Source: a virus. From it: 27,023 nt of DNA. The DNA is taken from the IMG/VR virus record IMGVR_UViG_3300046535_000814, positions 1 to 27,023 of that record. One strand, given 5' to 3'. Positions 12,299 to 19,968 of this stretch are shown here, in pieces. The notes below the pieces were generated by a model, which saw only the letters and a list, made by a program, of their open reading frames with translations, was not told where the DNA came from and did no database searches. The position numbers were made by a program, and so were the translations under genes. Position 1 is the first letter of the stretch; each line of letters starts with the position of its first letter.

Positions 12299-12327
12299 GC
12301 TCGTCACGGTTGAGGGGGTTGCGAGGA

Positions 12328-12369
12328 AGGAAGGGTCGCCCGGCGATGCGGGTGGCCCTTCCTCTTTGT
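12328..12369 (+). terminator. Terminator between head and connector genes
   Basis: AGGAAGGG (12328-12335) pairs with CCCTTCCT (12356-12363), with GCCC/GGGT-type pairing inside, followed by CTTTGTG. It means the connector genes probably need their own promoter. Confidence 0.75.
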
Positions 12370-12384
12370 GTCCACGAATACTTG

Positions 12385-12397
12385 TACGGTGTAAGGC
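12385..12397 (+). promoter_or_regulatory. Candidate -10 for a leaderless transcript (TACGGT)
   Basis: TACGGT at 12385-12390 fits TAnnnT and ends 7 nt before the ATG at 12398. The only purine-rich stretch, AAGG, is too close to the ATG to act as a ribosome site. With the terminator just upstream, transcription starting at or near the A of the ATG is the simplest reading. TTGTGT at 12365 is a poor -35 at short spacing. Confidence 0.45.
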
Positions 12398-12826
12398 ATG
12401 GACCCGGTTGTCGCAGAGGCCCGCTTGAAGTCAATGGTCGCATGGTCCACGGACCCGACTCTCAGCCAAGGCGACATCACCACCCTGCTGACCGCATCCC
12501 AACGTGCGGACAGCACCGGCAAATCGCCAGGCGATGCCGGGTACGTCCCGACATACGCGCTCGATTGGGCTGCGCGCGAAGCGTGGACCTGGAAAGCAGG
12601 CTCATGCGCCGATCGTTACAGGGTCGTCGGTGACGGCACCGAACTGGAACGCAATCAGGTGTTCCAACACTGCGAACGCATGTTCACGTTGTACGACAAG
12701 CGGTATCTCTCGACTGCGGGCGCTGGTGGCGGATTCCAGAACGTACGCTCCCGTGGCGCCACACTGGAAGATCGGCTCGGGCAGTGGAGCGCGATCCCCT
12801 GGTGGTGGGAACTGAGCGGAAACTGA
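12398..12826 (+). CDS. Head-tail adaptor (connector) protein, 142 aa
   Basis: The protein shows the pattern of actinophage head-tail adaptors. A helix opens it (VVAEARLKSMVAW), followed by TDPTLSQGDITTLLTASQRA and GYVPTYALDWAAREAWTWKAG. Then come a short strand and loop, and NQVFQHCERMFTLYDKRY. These helices would pack against the portal and extend the neck. Its place upstream of the head-closure gene fits. The C-terminal piece (RLGQWSAIPWWWELSGN) is aromatic and may contact the next ring. The start appears leaderless (TACGGT 7 nt upstream, no usable ribosome site). Confidence 0.75.
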   Translation: MDPVVAEARLKSMVAWSTDPTLSQGDITTLLTASQRADSTGKSPGDAGYVPTYALDWAAREAWTWKAGSCADRYRVVGDGTELERNQVFQHCERMFTLYDKRYLSTAGAGGGFQNVRSRGATLEDRLGQWSAIPWWWELSGN

Positions 12827-12827
12827 T

Positions 12828-13109
12828 ATGCCCAACAACGACACCCCATTCGTGGAGCTCCCGCAGCCGCCGCGCTCGTTCGCGCAACCGCCGAACGAAG
12901 CGGACCTGCGTGGTAACGACTTCGCCCGGTCGGTCGGTGACGACGAATACGTGCGTGCGACCGCCTACCGGGATCACATTTTCGCGACGAGTACAGCGAA
13001 AGCGAACGCGCTCGCGAAGTTGGCCGGCGACCCGGCCGCGTACCGTTCGTTGCAGCACAAGACGTTGCCGCTCACGAAAGCCGCGCCGCCGTACCTGGAT
13101 TCCAAGTGA
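12828..13109 (+). CDS. Hypothetical neck-region protein, 93 aa
   Basis: The ATG at 12828 lies one base after the previous stop, and GCGGAAACTG is a weak upstream site. The N-terminus is Pro-rich (PFVELPQPPRSFAQPPN) and the remainder is helical (DDEYVRATAYRDHIF, AKANALAKLAGDPAAYRS). It overlaps the next gene by 4 bases. Between adaptor and head closure, a small connector-associated protein is the likeliest role, but I do not recognise a family. Confidence 0.65.
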   Translation: MPNNDTPFVELPQPPRSFAQPPNEADLRGNDFARSVGDDEYVRATAYRDHIFATSTAKANALAKLAGDPAAYRSLQHKTLPLTKAAPPYLDSK

Positions 13110-13867
13110 CACTCCAGGCCGAGATCGCAAAAGCTGCTACTGACGCTGCGGGCTTCTTGCTGCTCGACGGCAACATTCGCCGTTACGCCCAAGCCGAAGA
13201 CAGTTTCGGTGGCAGCGTCGAGTCATGGATCGCTGATCCGAGTGGCGTGAAGTTCCGCACGTTCCAACTGCTCCCAGATCAGCCGGGGCAGACCGGACTC
13301 GAGTTGCGTCCGCAGAACGATCGCATCGGCCTGACATACGACATCGGGATCACGATCCACATCAAGGATCGTGTACTCATCGGTGCCGACAACTACGAGG
13401 CGTTGTCGATCAACGAGGTCGGGGATTGGGGACTCGTCAATCATGCCGAGTGCGTGTTCGTCGATCAGCCGTACAGCGTGCTCGTCGGTGGCAACACGAC
13501 CGTTCAACCCGTTCACGGCCTCCCCGAAGACAGCTTCGACTTCTTCCGTGCCGGGCCAATGGTCCCTGGGGTCGGGCACAGCCATCGACGCATCCCCGGC
13601 AAGTGGCGTGTCCTGTATGTAGCTGTCAGCGCGAACACGGCACCGTCCGGTGGGACCGACACGTTCGACGTGCTCGTCAATGGCAACACCATCTTCACGA
13701 CCGTCCCGAAACCGTTCCTGGCTGCGGGAGTGACTCGCTCGGTATCGGCCACACCCGATATCTTCACGCTCAACGACAGCGACGACATGAAAGTCTCGAC
13801 TGTGGGGATTGCCTCCACTGCAAGTTCGGACGTGACGGTCCAAGTCGTCGCAGTTCCGCTCACCTAA
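13106..13867 (+). CDS. Head closure (stopper)-like protein with extra beta domain, 253 aa
   Basis: The GTG at 13106 overlaps the previous stop (GTGA). Residues 1-115 resemble head-closure/stopper proteins that seal the neck after packaging: a short helix, RRYAQAEDSFGGSVESW, then IGLTYDIGITIHIKDRVLIG, NYEALSINEVGDWG and a final strand. Residues about 125-253 are extra. They carry a beta-rich domain with GKWRVLYVAVSANTAPSGG, TFDVLVNGNTIFTTVP and DVTVQVVAVPLT. That domain resembles surface-exposed jelly-roll modules of phage decoration or fibre proteins. This is an unusual fusion for a neck protein and suggests that it projects from the neck. Confidence 0.65.
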   Translation: MTLQAEIAKAATDAAGFLLLDGNIRRYAQAEDSFGGSVESWIADPSGVKFRTFQLLPDQPGQTGLELRPQNDRIGLTYDIGITIHIKDRVLIGADNYEALSINEVGDWGLVNHAECVFVDQPYSVLVGGNTTVQPVHGLPEDSFDFFRAGPMVPGVGHSHRRIPGKWRVLYVAVSANTAPSGGTDTFDVLVNGNTIFTTVPKPFLAAGVTRSVSATPDIFTLNDSDDMKVSTVGIASTASSDVTVQVVAVPLT

Positions 13868-13898
13868 GCTGATTCCACTCGACGAAGGGGCAACGGCG

Positions 13899-14456
13899 AT
13901 GCCGATGCAAACATGGGTTTCGCATATCGGCGGTCCCGGCCCCGGTGTCGCTGGCACCCCACTCGCGAACAGCACGACGGAGACTGATATCTCCCCGCCC
14001 GGTCAGGGTTCAACGCCCGGCATCGTGGTTCCGGCGAACATGCTGAACTACATCGGTGCGAAGCTGCGGATCACCGCGTTCGGTGTGTTCTCCACGACCG
14101 CTACCCCGACACTGAAACTTTCGCTCTACCCGAACGCTGTCGCTGGAGCGAACGCGCTCACGACGACGGGTGCGGTCACGACCGCGAACACGGTGACGAA
14201 CGTGCCGTGGCGGCTGCACTGGGAAGGTGTCATCCGTTCGATCGGCACGGGCGGCACGATCATCGGTTCGGGGTTCTGCGTGCTCGGTACCGCAGTCGCA
14301 GCGGCGACCTTCTTGCCGATCCCGAACACGGCGATCGCGACGACAGCGATCAACACGACGCAGAACAACAACATGACGGTCGCGGCGCAGTGGGGCACCC
14401 CGTCCGCATCGAATACGATCACCTGCCACGACCTATCGGTTCTCTCGATCGCGTAG
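13899..14456 (+). CDS. Beta-rich virion protein (jelly-roll type), 185 aa
   Basis: The ATG at 13899 is preceded by GAAGGGGCAACGG, close to the AAGGAGCAAC motif. CTAAGCT about 30 nt upstream is a weak -10 candidate. The protein is dominated by Thr, Ala, Ile and Val in alternating strands. It starts with WVSHIGGPGPGV, then NYIGAKLRITAFGVFSTTATP and TLKLSLYPNAV, a WRLHWEGVIRSIG segment and a C-terminal DLSVLSIA strand. This looks like a jelly-roll decoration or fibre-head domain. It begins the structural block inserted between head-closure and tail-completion genes. A precise function cannot be given. Confidence 0.65.
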   Translation: MPMQTWVSHIGGPGPGVAGTPLANSTTETDISPPGQGSTPGIVVPANMLNYIGAKLRITAFGVFSTTATPTLKLSLYPNAVAGANALTTTGAVTTANTVTNVPWRLHWEGVIRSIGTGGTIIGSGFCVLGTAVAAATFLPIPNTAIATTAINTTQNNNMTVAAQWGTPSASNTITCHDLSVLSIA

Positions 14457-14521
14457 GCACCACGACCCTGAAATGAACGCAGAAGGCACCGCTCAATCCT
14501 GACGATCAGAGGGAGAAAGAA

Positions 14522-15046
14522 ATGGCTCGTTACTCAGCGGCAGTGGAATCTCAGGCTGCGCAGCTTGCAGGCTTGCCGGTCACCACGACGTTCAACGGCT
14601 ATTTCGCCGCGATCGTTGCGGGAGCGGCAGCGAACTTCAAGCTGCGTCGAATCATGCTCGGCGTACGCGCCGGTGCTTCGGTTCCGACCTCGCAACAGAT
14701 GACGGTGCAAGTTCACCGCCAGACTGTTCGTGTTGCCGGTACCGGCTTCTCGACGAACACGGGGACGAACCTCGATCCGCGCGGCGCACCGTCCGTCATT
14801 CAGGGCATCGACTACACGACCGCTGCAACGGCCGGTACGACAGGCCCGACGTTGACGGGTGCGATCACCGCACCGTTCTTCAAGCTGCCGTCGTTCAACA
14901 CGCAGTCAGGGTTGGACATCCCCGCCGAGTTCTTGGAAGAAGTCATGTGCGACCAGGGCACGGCGAACGGTCTCGCGTTCGTGAACGTCGGGAACGCACT
15001 CCCGGCCTCGCATCTCTTCACGCTCTCCTTGGAGTGGGAGGAATAA
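14522..15046 (+). CDS. Structural protein, beta-rich, 174 aa
   Basis: The ATG at 14522 has GAGGGAGAAAG about 7 nt upstream. The product mixes Ala/Thr/Gly-rich strands (LPVTTTFNGYFAAIVAGAAA, KLRRIMLGVRAGAS, MTVQVHRQTVRVAGT) and ends in HLFTLSLEWEE. Many proteins of this look in tailed phages are virion components with a single jelly-roll domain. It is in the block between neck and tail genes, so neck or head decoration is a reasonable guess. I do not recognise the family. Confidence 0.65.
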   Translation: MARYSAAVESQAAQLAGLPVTTTFNGYFAAIVAGAAANFKLRRIMLGVRAGASVPTSQQMTVQVHRQTVRVAGTGFSTNTGTNLDPRGAPSVIQGIDYTTAATAGTTGPTLTGAITAPFFKLPSFNTQSGLDIPAEFLEEVMCDQGTANGLAFVNVGNALPASHLFTLSLEWEE

Positions 15047-15065
15047 GCGCGGCTGAACCGATCGA

Positions 15066-15102
15066 GGGCTGGCGGTTAGGGTCTGGCCCCGACCGTCAGC
15101 CC
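15066..15102 (+). other. 11-bp stem-loop between structural genes
   Basis: GGGCTGGCGGT (15066-15076) pairs with ACCGTCAGCCC (15092-15102) with one G-T wobble and a 15-nt loop. The following bases (TTAGTCGTT) are only mildly T-rich. It may be an inefficient terminator or a processing site ahead of the gene at 15125. Confidence 0.5.
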
Positions 15103-15124
15103 TTAGTCGTTACAGGAGGCCGTG

Positions 15125-15622
15125 ATGGGGGCATTCCCCAAAGAGACGAATGTAGGGCTCGGCACGATCATCCTGTACGCCAAGCTCGCGAAGACGCAGC
15201 CGACCGGCTTCGCGAACGCGGCCTTGCAATGGATTCTCATCAAGAACGCTGGCATCGAATCGCCCGACATTCTCGCCCGGTACGCGACCACAGCGGCGCT
15301 ACTCGCTGGTGCGAGCGACGAAGCCGGATTCACCGGCTATGGCCGACTGACTGTCTCGACCGGCAACATCACCTTGACGGTCGACAACGCGCTCGACACG
15401 TCGACGCTCACTGTCGCCACGAACCCGACATGGACGCCGGCTGCGGCCGAGTTGGAAGCAGCGATCATGTTGCATTTCAACCCGGATACCACCGCAGGCA
15501 CCAACGACGCGGTGTGCATTCCACTGTTCATAGATGCGTGTCCGGGCACCACCGATGCTGGCGGTTCGCCGTTCACGTATTCGATCCCGACGACCGGCCT
15601 CTCGACATGCGCGATGGGATGA
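15125..15622 (+). CDS. Structural protein, 165 aa
   Basis: I chose the ATG at 15125 because AGGAGG (15114-15119) is 5 nt upstream; a GTG at 15122 would be too close. The protein looks beta-rich. It has TIILYAKLAKTQPTGFANAA, LQWILIKNAGIESPDILARY, a strand pair (NITLTVDNALDTSTLTVAT) and a C-terminal SPFTYSIPTTGLST. It sits directly before the hydrolase gene with a 3-nt gap, so the two are probably co-translated. A virion role is likely from context, but no family is recognised. Confidence 0.65.
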   Translation: MGAFPKETNVGLGTIILYAKLAKTQPTGFANAALQWILIKNAGIESPDILARYATTAALLAGASDEAGFTGYGRLTVSTGNITLTVDNALDTSTLTVATNPTWTPAAAELEAAIMLHFNPDTTAGTNDAVCIPLFIDACPGTTDAGGSPFTYSIPTTGLSTCAMG

Positions 15623-15625
15623 TCC

Positions 15626-16762
15626 GTGCCCGGCAAGCGGTACTTGCTTCCAAATGGTGACACTGATCTCACCCGTCACGAAGGTCCGCTCAGTGCGCGC
15701 CGTGATCTGTGGCGTTACCTGACCGGGGCTGCGGGAGATACGAGCAGCGGTCTGCTCTCCTGGGATTTGGTGAAGAAGTTCGATGTCGTGGCAGGCACGC
15801 TGCCCGGACAAATCGGCGGCATCACGACCTACACGACAGCCACTTCCACGACGGGCTATAAGCGCACCGTCGAGCTGGGAGGAACGGGCGACAAGTGGAC
15901 GGCACTGTCGATCTTGCCGCCCGGTCTCGACAATCGTGTACCGACCCCACACATCGTGTTCTTGCACGGCGCGCAAGCCGACGAAGATAACGGCATCTTC
16001 GGCGGCGGCTTCACTGCGCATACTGGCCCGATGGCAATGGTCGACGACTGGCTCGATCGCGGGTGGGGTGTCATCTCCTTGCGTGAAGGTTCCGCAGCCG
16101 GTGGTGGCGCATCCTCAGACTTGTGGGCGAACAACGCGTGCCGGATGGCGATGGTCGACGTACTGAACGCTTACGTTGCCTTGTTCCGTCAGCACGATCA
16201 TGGGATGCCGGTGTACGGCGAGTCGATGGGCGGCATGATGGCCGTCAACTTGGCGGTGCAAGCGAAACTGACGGGAGCGTTCAACCTGTCGTCGTTGGTG
16301 CTGATCGACCCGGCGATCAACGCGCAGTACGTCTACTCGATCTACGGACCTCACCCGGCTTTCCACCCGCTCGGTGATGCGTTCGCTGCGGCGTACGGAC
16401 TGACCGCATTGGCGAGCAGCGCCGCTGCGCTGGCATGGGTGCCGGACGCGACGTGGGCCACGAAAGTCGAGACGGGTAACGGTGCGGGCAGTGGTCCCGG
16501 TCACGATCCGATGACGGTCGGCGTGTCGGACATCATCGCAACGCCATACCACGGACGGATGCCCATGTACGTTCTGCACTCGTCGTCGGATGCGGTAGTC
16601 GACGAAGGCCCGAACGGTCAGTCGTTCGCAACGCATCTTCGTGCGAACGGTTGGACTGCTACCGATCTCACGGAAGTGTCAACCAACCGTGGACACCTTG
16701 ATCCGGCTCACTTCATTCCGTCAACGCAGACTGGTTTCATGCTGACCTGGCTGGCGGCATGA
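15626..16762 (+). CDS. Virion-associated alpha/beta hydrolase (esterase-like), 378 aa
   Basis: The GTG at 15626 starts 3 nt after the previous stop. Residues about 110-378 form an alpha/beta hydrolase. They show FLHG (oxyanion region, His114-Gly115), the nucleophile elbow GESMGG with Ser200, LHSSSDAVVD with Asp322, and NRGHLDPAHF with His357. Order and spacing suit a complete Ser-Asp-His triad. The first ~100 residues (starting PGKRYLLPNGD) are a separate region that could anchor it to the particle. There is no signal peptide. An esterase or deacetylase acting on host surface polymers during adsorption is the most likely use. A LysB-type lysis role is less likely given its place among structural genes. 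It overlaps the next gene by 4 bases. Confidence 0.8.
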   Translation: MPGKRYLLPNGDTDLTRHEGPLSARRDLWRYLTGAAGDTSSGLLSWDLVKKFDVVAGTLPGQIGGITTYTTATSTTGYKRTVELGGTGDKWTALSILPPGLDNRVPTPHIVFLHGAQADEDNGIFGGGFTAHTGPMAMVDDWLDRGWGVISLREGSAAGGGASSDLWANNACRMAMVDVLNAYVALFRQHDHGMPVYGESMGGMMAVNLAVQAKLTGAFNLSSLVLIDPAINAQYVYSIYGPHPAFHPLGDAFAAAYGLTALASSAAALAWVPDATWATKVETGNGAGSGPGHDPMTVGVSDIIATPYHGRMPMYVLHSSSDAVVDEGPNGQSFATHLRANGWTATDLTEVSTNRGHLDPAHFIPSTQTGFMLTWLAA

Positions 16763-19500
16763 CGGATGACGTACGGCAACCTCGACGCTGGAAATATCTG
16801 CCGCGGTCACGTCGCGGGCGGATAATCGCACCGCCGTTCACACGATTCGCTTCGGTTGCTCAGGCGGCTTCTCCGGGCAATACGAGCAACCCGTCCGGGG
16901 TGCCTGTCACTGCGAACGCGCTCGCGATCGTTTACCTGTTCTCCGACGTTGACACGGCGCCGTACTTTTTCCTGCACGCCGGTCCCGGCACGGTCACCAC
17001 CCAAGATGGCGAAACGATCGCCGCGAACAGCGACGGCGGCTACCTGTACGGCGACGGCGCAGCCCGTGTCGACGGAAGCTGCACAACGAACTCGACCGTC
17101 TTCGTCGGGAACGCTGCGGCAGTAGCGACCGACGTTGGCCGGAAAGTGACCGGCACCAACATTCCGGCAGGCGCGTACGTCGTGTCGGTGAGTGCCGGTG
17201 TTTCGTGGACCCTGAACACGGCCGCGACAGGTACCGCATCGGGTCTCACGATGACGTCGACCAGCATCGGCCCCGACAAGGCGATCGCGCTGACCGGCCA
17301 GCACGTCTACCGCTGGTCCGTCTACATCGACGCAGTAAGCGCCGCAACAACACTGACTGTCACCGCCAGTTCGACGCTCGGCCCGAACAGCCGACGCATG
17401 CAAATCAAGATCGTCACGCCCGGTATCGGGAAGTCGATCCCCCGCGCACGCATCGGACGCCTCACCTACGACCCGGCCAACATCACCGGCTGGACTGCGG
17501 GCTCCGGCGATCAGACATTCAGCGGCATCCCATCGAAAACACTCGAGACGCTGTACGAGATCGCCGCGAACATCGGTTCGTCCGGTCCGACCGTCACCGC
17601 GGTCATCGCTGCCGATGAGACCGCCCAAATACCCGTCAACACGATGCAGGGCACCGGCACCTACCACTCGTTCTCCGGGCTGTATGGGCCGAGTGCAGGA
17701 CCGTCAACGGCCGCTATTCACTCGTCAGGTTTGTGGGGCACACCGAACGGGGTGATGCTCGGCGTCTACCTCGTCGACTCACCGCCCGGCATTCCTGGTA
17801 CCGGCACCCATGAGATCGACCGCCCGCACGGCGCGAACACCATTCACGGTTCGCCGGCTCGCGAGTTCGACACCCCGCAGATGGGCGACTATCTCGTCGT
17901 TCCGGGCGAGACACACCTGCAAGGCCCGACACCAGGACGGGCGTACTGGCTCGTCGCATTGACCATCGACGTGATGTTCCTCGACAGCGCCGACGCGGGC
18001 GACGTTCGGTTTGAGCTACGGCAAGGCGGGAGGGTGCTGTTCCAGTCGTCGTGGACGGCGCTGACGGGAACGCTCACCACACTGTCGCTTGCCACTGTCG
18101 GCACGGTCACCGATCCGAACAATCTGCGCGCCCATTGGGATTGGCGTCGCCTGACCGCGAATCATCTACGACCGCATATCGCGAATGTCCAACTTCAGTT
18201 CGAATATCCGGTACGCGAGTTCGACCGACCGCACGGCACGTCACCAGGACCGGCACCGAACACCGTCACGCAGCGAGGCACACGTCGACTGCGCGCACTG
18301 CCACGCTCGCGGCGCGGACGTTCGTATCCCATCGTTCCGGCACAGTTGAGTCCGCCGTACCCGTTCGTTGAACGAGTGCAGCCCCGCCAACTGCGCGGGT
18401 TGACACGGCAGCGTCGTGGACGTTCATTCACGGTCACACCGCCGCAACTGAATCCGCCGTACCCGTTCGTTGAACGAGTGTTGCCCCGACGTTTGCGCGG
18501 GCTGCGGTTCCGTCGTGCGAAGTTCAACGAGGTCGTTCCCGTACAACTCCAGCCGCTGCCCCCGGTCACCGAGATCGCACAGTCACGCCGGTTGCGTGGA
18601 ATGCGTGTACGTCGCGCGAAGCTGAACGAAGTCATTCCCGACCAGCTAGCTCCGGTGCAATATCAGCCGCAACCGCGACGGGTGCGGGGAATGCGTGTCC
18701 GTCGCGGGAAGTCGAACGAGGTTGTCCCGCCGCAACTGAATCCGCCGTACCCGTTCTCCGAACTGACGCAACCGCGACGTGTTCGTGGGATGCGCGTACG
18801 TCGAGGACGACTGATCGAAGTGGTTCCGGCGCAAGAGACCGGGATTCCGAACCCTGCGTTCACTACGAGTGTCGTGCAGCCCCGACGTCTTCGTGCGATG
18901 CGGGTACGTCGCGGCCGACTGTACGAACTGGTTCCCGCCCAACAGAATCCGCCGTACCCGTTCTCGGAGACCGCGCAGCCGCATCGTTTGCGCGGCCTGT
19001 TCCGGCAACGTCGAGGGAAGCTGTACGAAGTCGTTCCTGCACAACTGAACCCTCCGTTCCCGTTCTCCGAACTGGTGCAGCCACGACGCGTTCGACTGAT
19101 GCGTGTACGTCGCAGCAAGCTCAACGAAGTCATCCCCGACCAGCAGGCACCTACCCCGAATCCGCCGTACACCACGAACGTCACGCAACCCCGCCAGCTT
19201 CGGGGCATGGCCCGCCAACGTCGCGGTCAAGCGTTCACGGTCACACCGCCGCAACTGAATCCGCCGTACCCGTTCAACCTGTCGCAGCAGTCGCGGCATC
19301 GGTACTGGATACTGCGCCGCAGCAGGCAAGCGAGAGTCGTACCGCCGCAGTTGAATCCTCCGATCGTGCTCGTCACTCGGCAGCCGCGACGGTTGCGTGG
19401 CCTGTTCCGTTGGCGCAAACGGTTCAATCAGGTCACACCGCCGCAAGAGATTCAGCCCACCCTTCCCAACGACTGGGAGACAGGGCCGTTCCCGTTCTAA
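16759..19500 (+). CDS. Virion protein with beta-rich body and 12 C-terminal Arg/Pro-rich repeats, 913 aa
   Basis: The start at 16759 overlaps the hydrolase stop (ATGA). Residues 6-27 (QPRRWKYLPRSRRG plus a short tail) form one isolated repeat unit. Residues about 30-500 are beta-rich and include ATDVGRKVTGTNIPAG near residue 125, a module shared with two other proteins here. Further domains carry WRRLTANHLRPHI and similar strands. From residue 505 to the end are 12 tandem units of about 28-37 residues. Each follows QPRR-L-RG-(L/M)-x-R-x-RRG-x, then V(V/I/T)PxQ, then (L)NPPYPF. The segment is extremely basic and Pro-rich. A structural role near the neck or head is inferred from context; a polyvalent binding or packing role is possible. 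Confidence 0.75.
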   Translation: MTDDVRQPRRWKYLPRSRRGRIIAPPFTRFASVAQAASPGNTSNPSGVPVTANALAIVYLFSDVDTAPYFFLHAGPGTVTTQDGETIAANSDGGYLYGDGAARVDGSCTTNSTVFVGNAAAVATDVGRKVTGTNIPAGAYVVSVSAGVSWTLNTAATGTASGLTMTSTSIGPDKAIALTGQHVYRWSVYIDAVSAATTLTVTASSTLGPNSRRMQIKIVTPGIGKSIPRARIGRLTYDPANITGWTAGSGDQTFSGIPSKTLETLYEIAANIGSSGPTVTAVIAADETAQIPVNTMQGTGTYHSFSGLYGPSAGPSTAAIHSSGLWGTPNGVMLGVYLVDSPPGIPGTGTHEIDRPHGANTIHGSPAREFDTPQMGDYLVVPGETHLQGPTPGRAYWLVALTIDVMFLDSADAGDVRFELRQGGRVLFQSSWTALTGTLTTLSLATVGTVTDPNNLRAHWDWRRLTANHLRPHIANVQLQFEYPVREFDRPHGTSPGPAPNTVTQRGTRRLRALPRSRRGRSYPIVPAQLSPPYPFVERVQPRQLRGLTRQRRGRSFTVTPPQLNPPYPFVERVLPRRLRGLRFRRAKFNEVVPVQLQPLPPVTEIAQSRRLRGMRVRRAKLNEVIPDQLAPVQYQPQPRRVRGMRVRRGKSNEVVPPQLNPPYPFSELTQPRRVRGMRVRRGRLIEVVPAQETGIPNPAFTTSVVQPRRLRAMRVRRGRLYELVPAQQNPPYPFSETAQPHRLRGLFRQRRGKLYEVVPAQLNPPFPFSELVQPRRVRLMRVRRSKLNEVIPDQQAPTPNPPYTTNVTQPRQLRGMARQRRGQAFTVTPPQLNPPYPFNLSQQSRHRYWILRRSRQARVVPPQLNPPIVLVTRQPRRLRGLFRWRKRFNQVTPPQEIQPTLPNDWETGPFPF
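18271..19497 (+). repeat. Twelve-unit coding repeat (Arg/Pro-rich)
   Basis: This is the DNA encoding the 12 repeats. Recurrent codon blocks encode QPRRLRG, RVRRGK, VVPAQ and NPPYPF; the NPPYPF-type segment is near-identical in several units while others diverge. Units vary in length from about 28 to 37 codons. This indicates old duplications plus some recent exchange rather than a simple microsatellite. Confidence 0.9.
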
Positions 19501-19501
19501 A

Positions 19502-19545
19502 GGTTGGTTGGTGGGCCTACCTAGGGGGCCAACCAACCAACCAAC
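19502..19545 (+). repeat. GGTTGG inverted repeat, copy 4
   Basis: GGTTGGTTGG (19502-19511) pairs with CCAACCAACC at 19529-19538; the right arm continues to 19545. The 17-nt loop contains GGCCTACCTAGGGG. It begins one base after the stop of the repeat-protein gene. Confidence 0.85.
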
Positions 19546-19557
19546 AGCGACCAGCGG

Positions 19558-19569
19558 TACGCTCTGCGC
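19558..19569 (+). promoter_or_regulatory. Candidate -10 for a leaderless transcript (TACGCT)
   Basis: TACGCT at 19558-19563 ends 6 nt before the ATG at 19570. No ribosome site precedes that ATG. This is the same hexamer as at 1390, 2736 and 3910, and the same geometry as at 12385. It implies transcription starting at or next to the start codon, directly after repeat copy 4. Confidence 0.5.
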
Positions 19570-19968
19570 ATGACGGTAGTTATTACGGCCGATTGGAACA
19601 GCCAAATCCGGCAGTACCTCGGATCGCTCGATCAGGTAGTCAAGGTCGGCACGTTGGCCGCTGCCGAGAGCATCGCCGAAATAGCGCGCGACCTTGTGCA
19701 GAAAGACACCGGCTCGCTACACGACACCATCGACGTAGAGCAGACACCCCTCGGTGTCAGCATCAACGCCGGCAACACGACAGGCGGATACCGAGGCGGT
19801 TCGTTCCTCAATGAGCGCGCTGCGGGAACCCCCGTCGATTACGCACTCGACCAGGAGTACGGCCTGGCCGGGGTGGCGCACCCGTACATGACTCCGGCTG
19901 CGGAACAGGGCAGTTCGCTCGTAGAAACGATTGTCGGTGAAGCCATCCGCGAGGTATCGGGCGGGTGA
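19570..19968 (+). CDS. Tail completion / HK97 gp10-like protein, 132 aa
   Basis: The protein shows the HK97 gp10 family layout. There is an N-terminal helix-rich region (AAAESIAEIARDLVQKDTGSL) with the typical DTGSLHDTI step. A strand region follows (LGVSINAGNTTGGY), then VDYALDQEYG and HPYMTPAAEQ, and a C-terminal helix. These proteins sit at the head-tail interface and complete the neck or tail top. The next gene, a tail terminator, overlaps by 4 bases, as usual for this pair. The start at 19570 has no ribosome site and appears leaderless. Confidence 0.82.
   Translation: MTVVITADWNSQIRQYLGSLDQVVKVGTLAAAESIAEIARDLVQKDTGSLHDTIDVEQTPLGVSINAGNTTGGYRGGSFLNERAAGTPVDYALDQEYGLAGVAHPYMTPAAEQGSSLVETIVGEAIREVSGG

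Noticed and set aside
15122-15124. GTG at 15122 as start of the 165-aa gene
   Set aside because: It lies only 2 nt after AGGAGG; the ATG at 15125 has acceptable spacing.
18646-19605. Minus-strand frames opposite the Arg/Pro repeats
   Set aside because: The repeats in DNA create repeated antisense frames. The + strand protein has a coupled start and consistent repeat grammar.
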